Assembly (NCBI GenBank): GCA_021783135.1
Contig: JAJXUE010000016.1
Span: 1 to 50,784 of the forward strand
From: Bacillota bacterium
GTDB lineage: Bacteria > Bacillota > Desulfitobacteriia > Desulfitobacteriales > JAJXUE01
Direction: 5' to 3'
DNA length: 50,784 nucleotides
Shown here: piece after piece, positions 49,825 to 50,784 of the stretch
Position numbering within the stretch: position 1 is the stretch's first letter
Layout: the number at the start of each line of letters is the position of its first letter
Made by a program: the position numbers and the translations under genes
Notes under the pieces: generated by a model
What the model saw: only the letters and a program-made list of their open reading frames with translations
Database searches by the model: none
Told to the model about the DNA's origin: nothing

Positions 49825-49860
49825 AGAGAACTGGGGCTCCTCTGTAAATTGAAATAAATT
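49825..49860 (+). promoter_or_regulatory. conserved leader element of CMD copy B
   Basis: Counterpart of 44257-44292: AGAGAACTGGGGCTCC, CTG, AATTGAAATAA. The distance to the start is 42 bases instead of 24. The gap 49744-49902 holds nothing else. Confidence 0.55.
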
Positions 49861-49902
49861 CGATTTTTCCAAAAACTGTTGATTTTAGAGGAGGATATTG
49901 AA

Positions 49903-50346
49903 ATGAGTGAAACCAAAATGACTCCCGAAGAAACTAACACTTACATGATGGAGAAAATGTTATTTGTACCTAGGATGTTTAAAGTTATTAATGAACTCAA
50001 TCCGGAAGCAGGTCAAACCTTTGCTGACTTTTACAATACTCTTTGGAAAGACGGTGCTCTTTCCCGCAAGGTCAAAGAATTGATATTCATGGCCGGTGGT
50101 GTAGCTTATAAATCTCCACGCTGCATAATTCATGTTCTTCCGGCTTGTAGGGCAGGAGCAACGGTAGAAGAAGTGTTTGAGGCCGCTTCTATCGGCATGA
50201 TTCTGGGTGGATTTGTTCCCGGCGGGCCTGGTATTCCATATGCATTTGAATATGCTGCTAAATGTGTAGAGTTGGCAACGAAAATAATAGCCGGAGAGGA
50301 ATGGGAGTATTTGCCAAGGCCTCAGTGGGACTACGGAATCGGTTAA
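49903..50346 (+). CDS. carboxymuconolactone decarboxylase/AhpD-fold protein (copy B)
   Basis: 147 residues from the ATG at 49903 with GAGGAGG upstream; the upstream TTG at 49879 precedes that site and is not the start. Nearly identical to copy A. The differences include ACR in place of AVN after HVLP, which adds a cysteine seven residues after RCIIH, and RPQ for KPQ near the end. That extra cysteine is the only change likely to alter chemistry. It is followed by the shared terminator type and then by corrinoid copy 3. Confidence 0.87.
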   Translation: MSETKMTPEETNTYMMEKMLFVPRMFKVINELNPEAGQTFADFYNTLWKDGALSRKVKELIFMAGGVAYKSPRCIIHVLPACRAGATVEEVFEAASIGMILGGFVPGGPGIPYAFEYAAKCVELATKIIAGEEWEYLPRPQWDYGIG

Positions 50347-50366
50347 TATGGTAAAAAGAGTAGATT

Positions 50367-50395
50367 GGGGTATCCCCAGTACCCCTCTTTATTTC
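50367..50395 (+). terminator. terminator of CMD copy B
   Basis: GGGGTA (50367-50372) with TACCCC (50380-50385) and a T-rich tail; the stem-loop sequence is identical to that after copy A. Confidence 0.8.
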
Positions 50396-50597
50396 TTATA
50401 TTATTGAAGTTAGAGTACTTTGGAAAATAGCTAAAAAACAAGGCTGGAGCAAATCCAGTTGCTTGAGTATAAGTAGTCCCTATTTTGCGTATTCAGTTGC
50501 TTATGTTCTAATATTTAGGGATAGAACATTTGAATTCTTCCTTGGCTCTACGGAGCAATTCGCTTCTCAAATATTATAAATGAAGGGGTTGTTAATA
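50396..50597. other. leader of corrinoid copy 3
   Basis: About 200 bases without a gene. A 7-bp stem (50504-50510 with 50522-50528) lies 70 bases before the start. No cobalamin riboswitch B12-box was recognised. Confidence 0.5.
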
Positions 50598-50784
50598 ATG
50601 TCCCAAGAAATTCTTGATAAATTAAAACAAGGTGTAATCGATTACGATGAGGATGCAGTTATTGCTGCGGCCAATGAAGCCTTAGCCCAAAACGTGGATG
50701 CTCATGCAGCAATATTTGATGGACTGGTGCCTGGCATGGTGGAAGTAGGCCGTTTGTACGAAGAACAAGAGTACTTTGTGCCGG
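50598..50784 (+). CDS. corrinoid-binding carrier protein (copy 3, 3' partial)
   Basis: The first ~62 residues of a third corrinoid protein, cut by the window end. ATG at 50598 with GAAGGGG upstream. The cap-domain sequence FDGLVPGMVEVGRLYEEQEYFVP is unmistakable for the MtaC/MtbC family. It is clearly less similar to copies 1 and 2 than they are to each other (ILDKLKQGVIDYDED at the start), so it probably partners a different methyltransferase that lies to the right of the window. Confidence 0.88.
   Translation, partial: MSQEILDKLKQGVIDYDEDAVIAAANEALAQNVDAHAAIFDGLVPGMVEVGRLYEEQEYFVP

Noticed and set aside
50396-50597. Cobalamin riboswitch before the third corrinoid gene
   Set aside because: No B12-box-like sequence was recognised; only a 7-bp hairpin is present. 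The same holds for the leaders of copies 1 and 2.

Overview
The window looks like a chromosomal segment from an anaerobic, probably spore-forming member of the Bacillota (class Clostridia, Peptococcaceae/Desulfitobacteriaceae-like). This rests on gene content, not on a database match. The pointers are strong AGGAGG-type ribosome binding sites with many TTG/GTG starts, a KinA-like sensor kinase, YwbE, a YdiF-like ABC-F protein, TipAS-type MerR and YoaS/YozG-type genes, an in-frame UGA read as selenocysteine, a tungstate/molybdate uptake operon, and a large corrinoid methyl-transfer cluster. No rRNA, tRNA, CRISPR array, phage or insertion sequence was recognised.

Layout. 1-12 kb: housekeeping and accessory genes: a GH3-like adenylating enzyme (cut by the window edge) with an MFS exporter, a chemoreceptor, a zinc phospholipase C-like protein with an EAL phosphodiesterase, uppP, ridA, a SHOCT protein, corA, a GntR/FCD regulator, and a GIY-YIG plus DUF2087 pair. 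12-16 kb: a PAS histidine kinase, then a short operon of a 40-42 residue protein, a glutaredoxin whose first active-site cysteine is encoded by UGA and which carries a C-terminal zinc ribbon, and a PaaI-type thioesterase, followed by an ArsB/NhaD-type permease. 16-20 kb (minus strand): a four-gene operon with a regulator (XRE helix-turn-helix fused to a periplasmic-binding-protein-like domain) and a WtpABC/ModABC-like oxyanion transporter. 20-26 kb: a YibE/F pair, a coiled-coil repeat protein, metA of the acetyl-transferring type, ywbE, an RluA-type pseudouridine synthase and a TipAS-type MerR regulator. 26-35 kb: flavodoxin, a decayed FAD oxidoreductase, a secreted repeat protein, TauE/SafE, DUF155, a truncated DUF2975 gene with its XRE partner, an internally deleted MFS gene, an O-methyltransferase, MutT and a soluble chemoreceptor. 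35-37 kb: an ABC-F ATPase with a candidate leader attenuator.

37.4 kb to the right edge is the most distinctive part. It holds three corrinoid-binding proteins (one cut by the window end), one MtaA/UroD-type methyltransferase, a CobW-type metal GTPase, an HdrE-like membrane cytochrome with an overlapping HdrD-like iron-sulfur protein, two nearly identical carboxymuconolactone-decarboxylase-fold proteins that share leader and terminator sequences, a pair of paralogous cysteine-motif proteins, a NitT/TauT-type ABC importer, an OsmC protein, an unknown 125-residue protein and a triple-XRE regulator. My reading (inference) is that the importer brings in a substrate, a methyl group is moved through corrinoid proteins and the MtaA-like enzyme, and the HdrDE-like pair links a thiol or disulfide step, or corrinoid reactivation, to the membrane electron pool. 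No classical substrate-specific methyltransferase (MtaB, MttB or MtmB type) is visible here, so the substrate is unknown.

The two strongest items for follow-up are the selenocysteine glutaredoxin-zinc ribbon fusion at 14131-14469 and the corrinoid/CMD/Hdr cluster at 37.4-50.8 kb.
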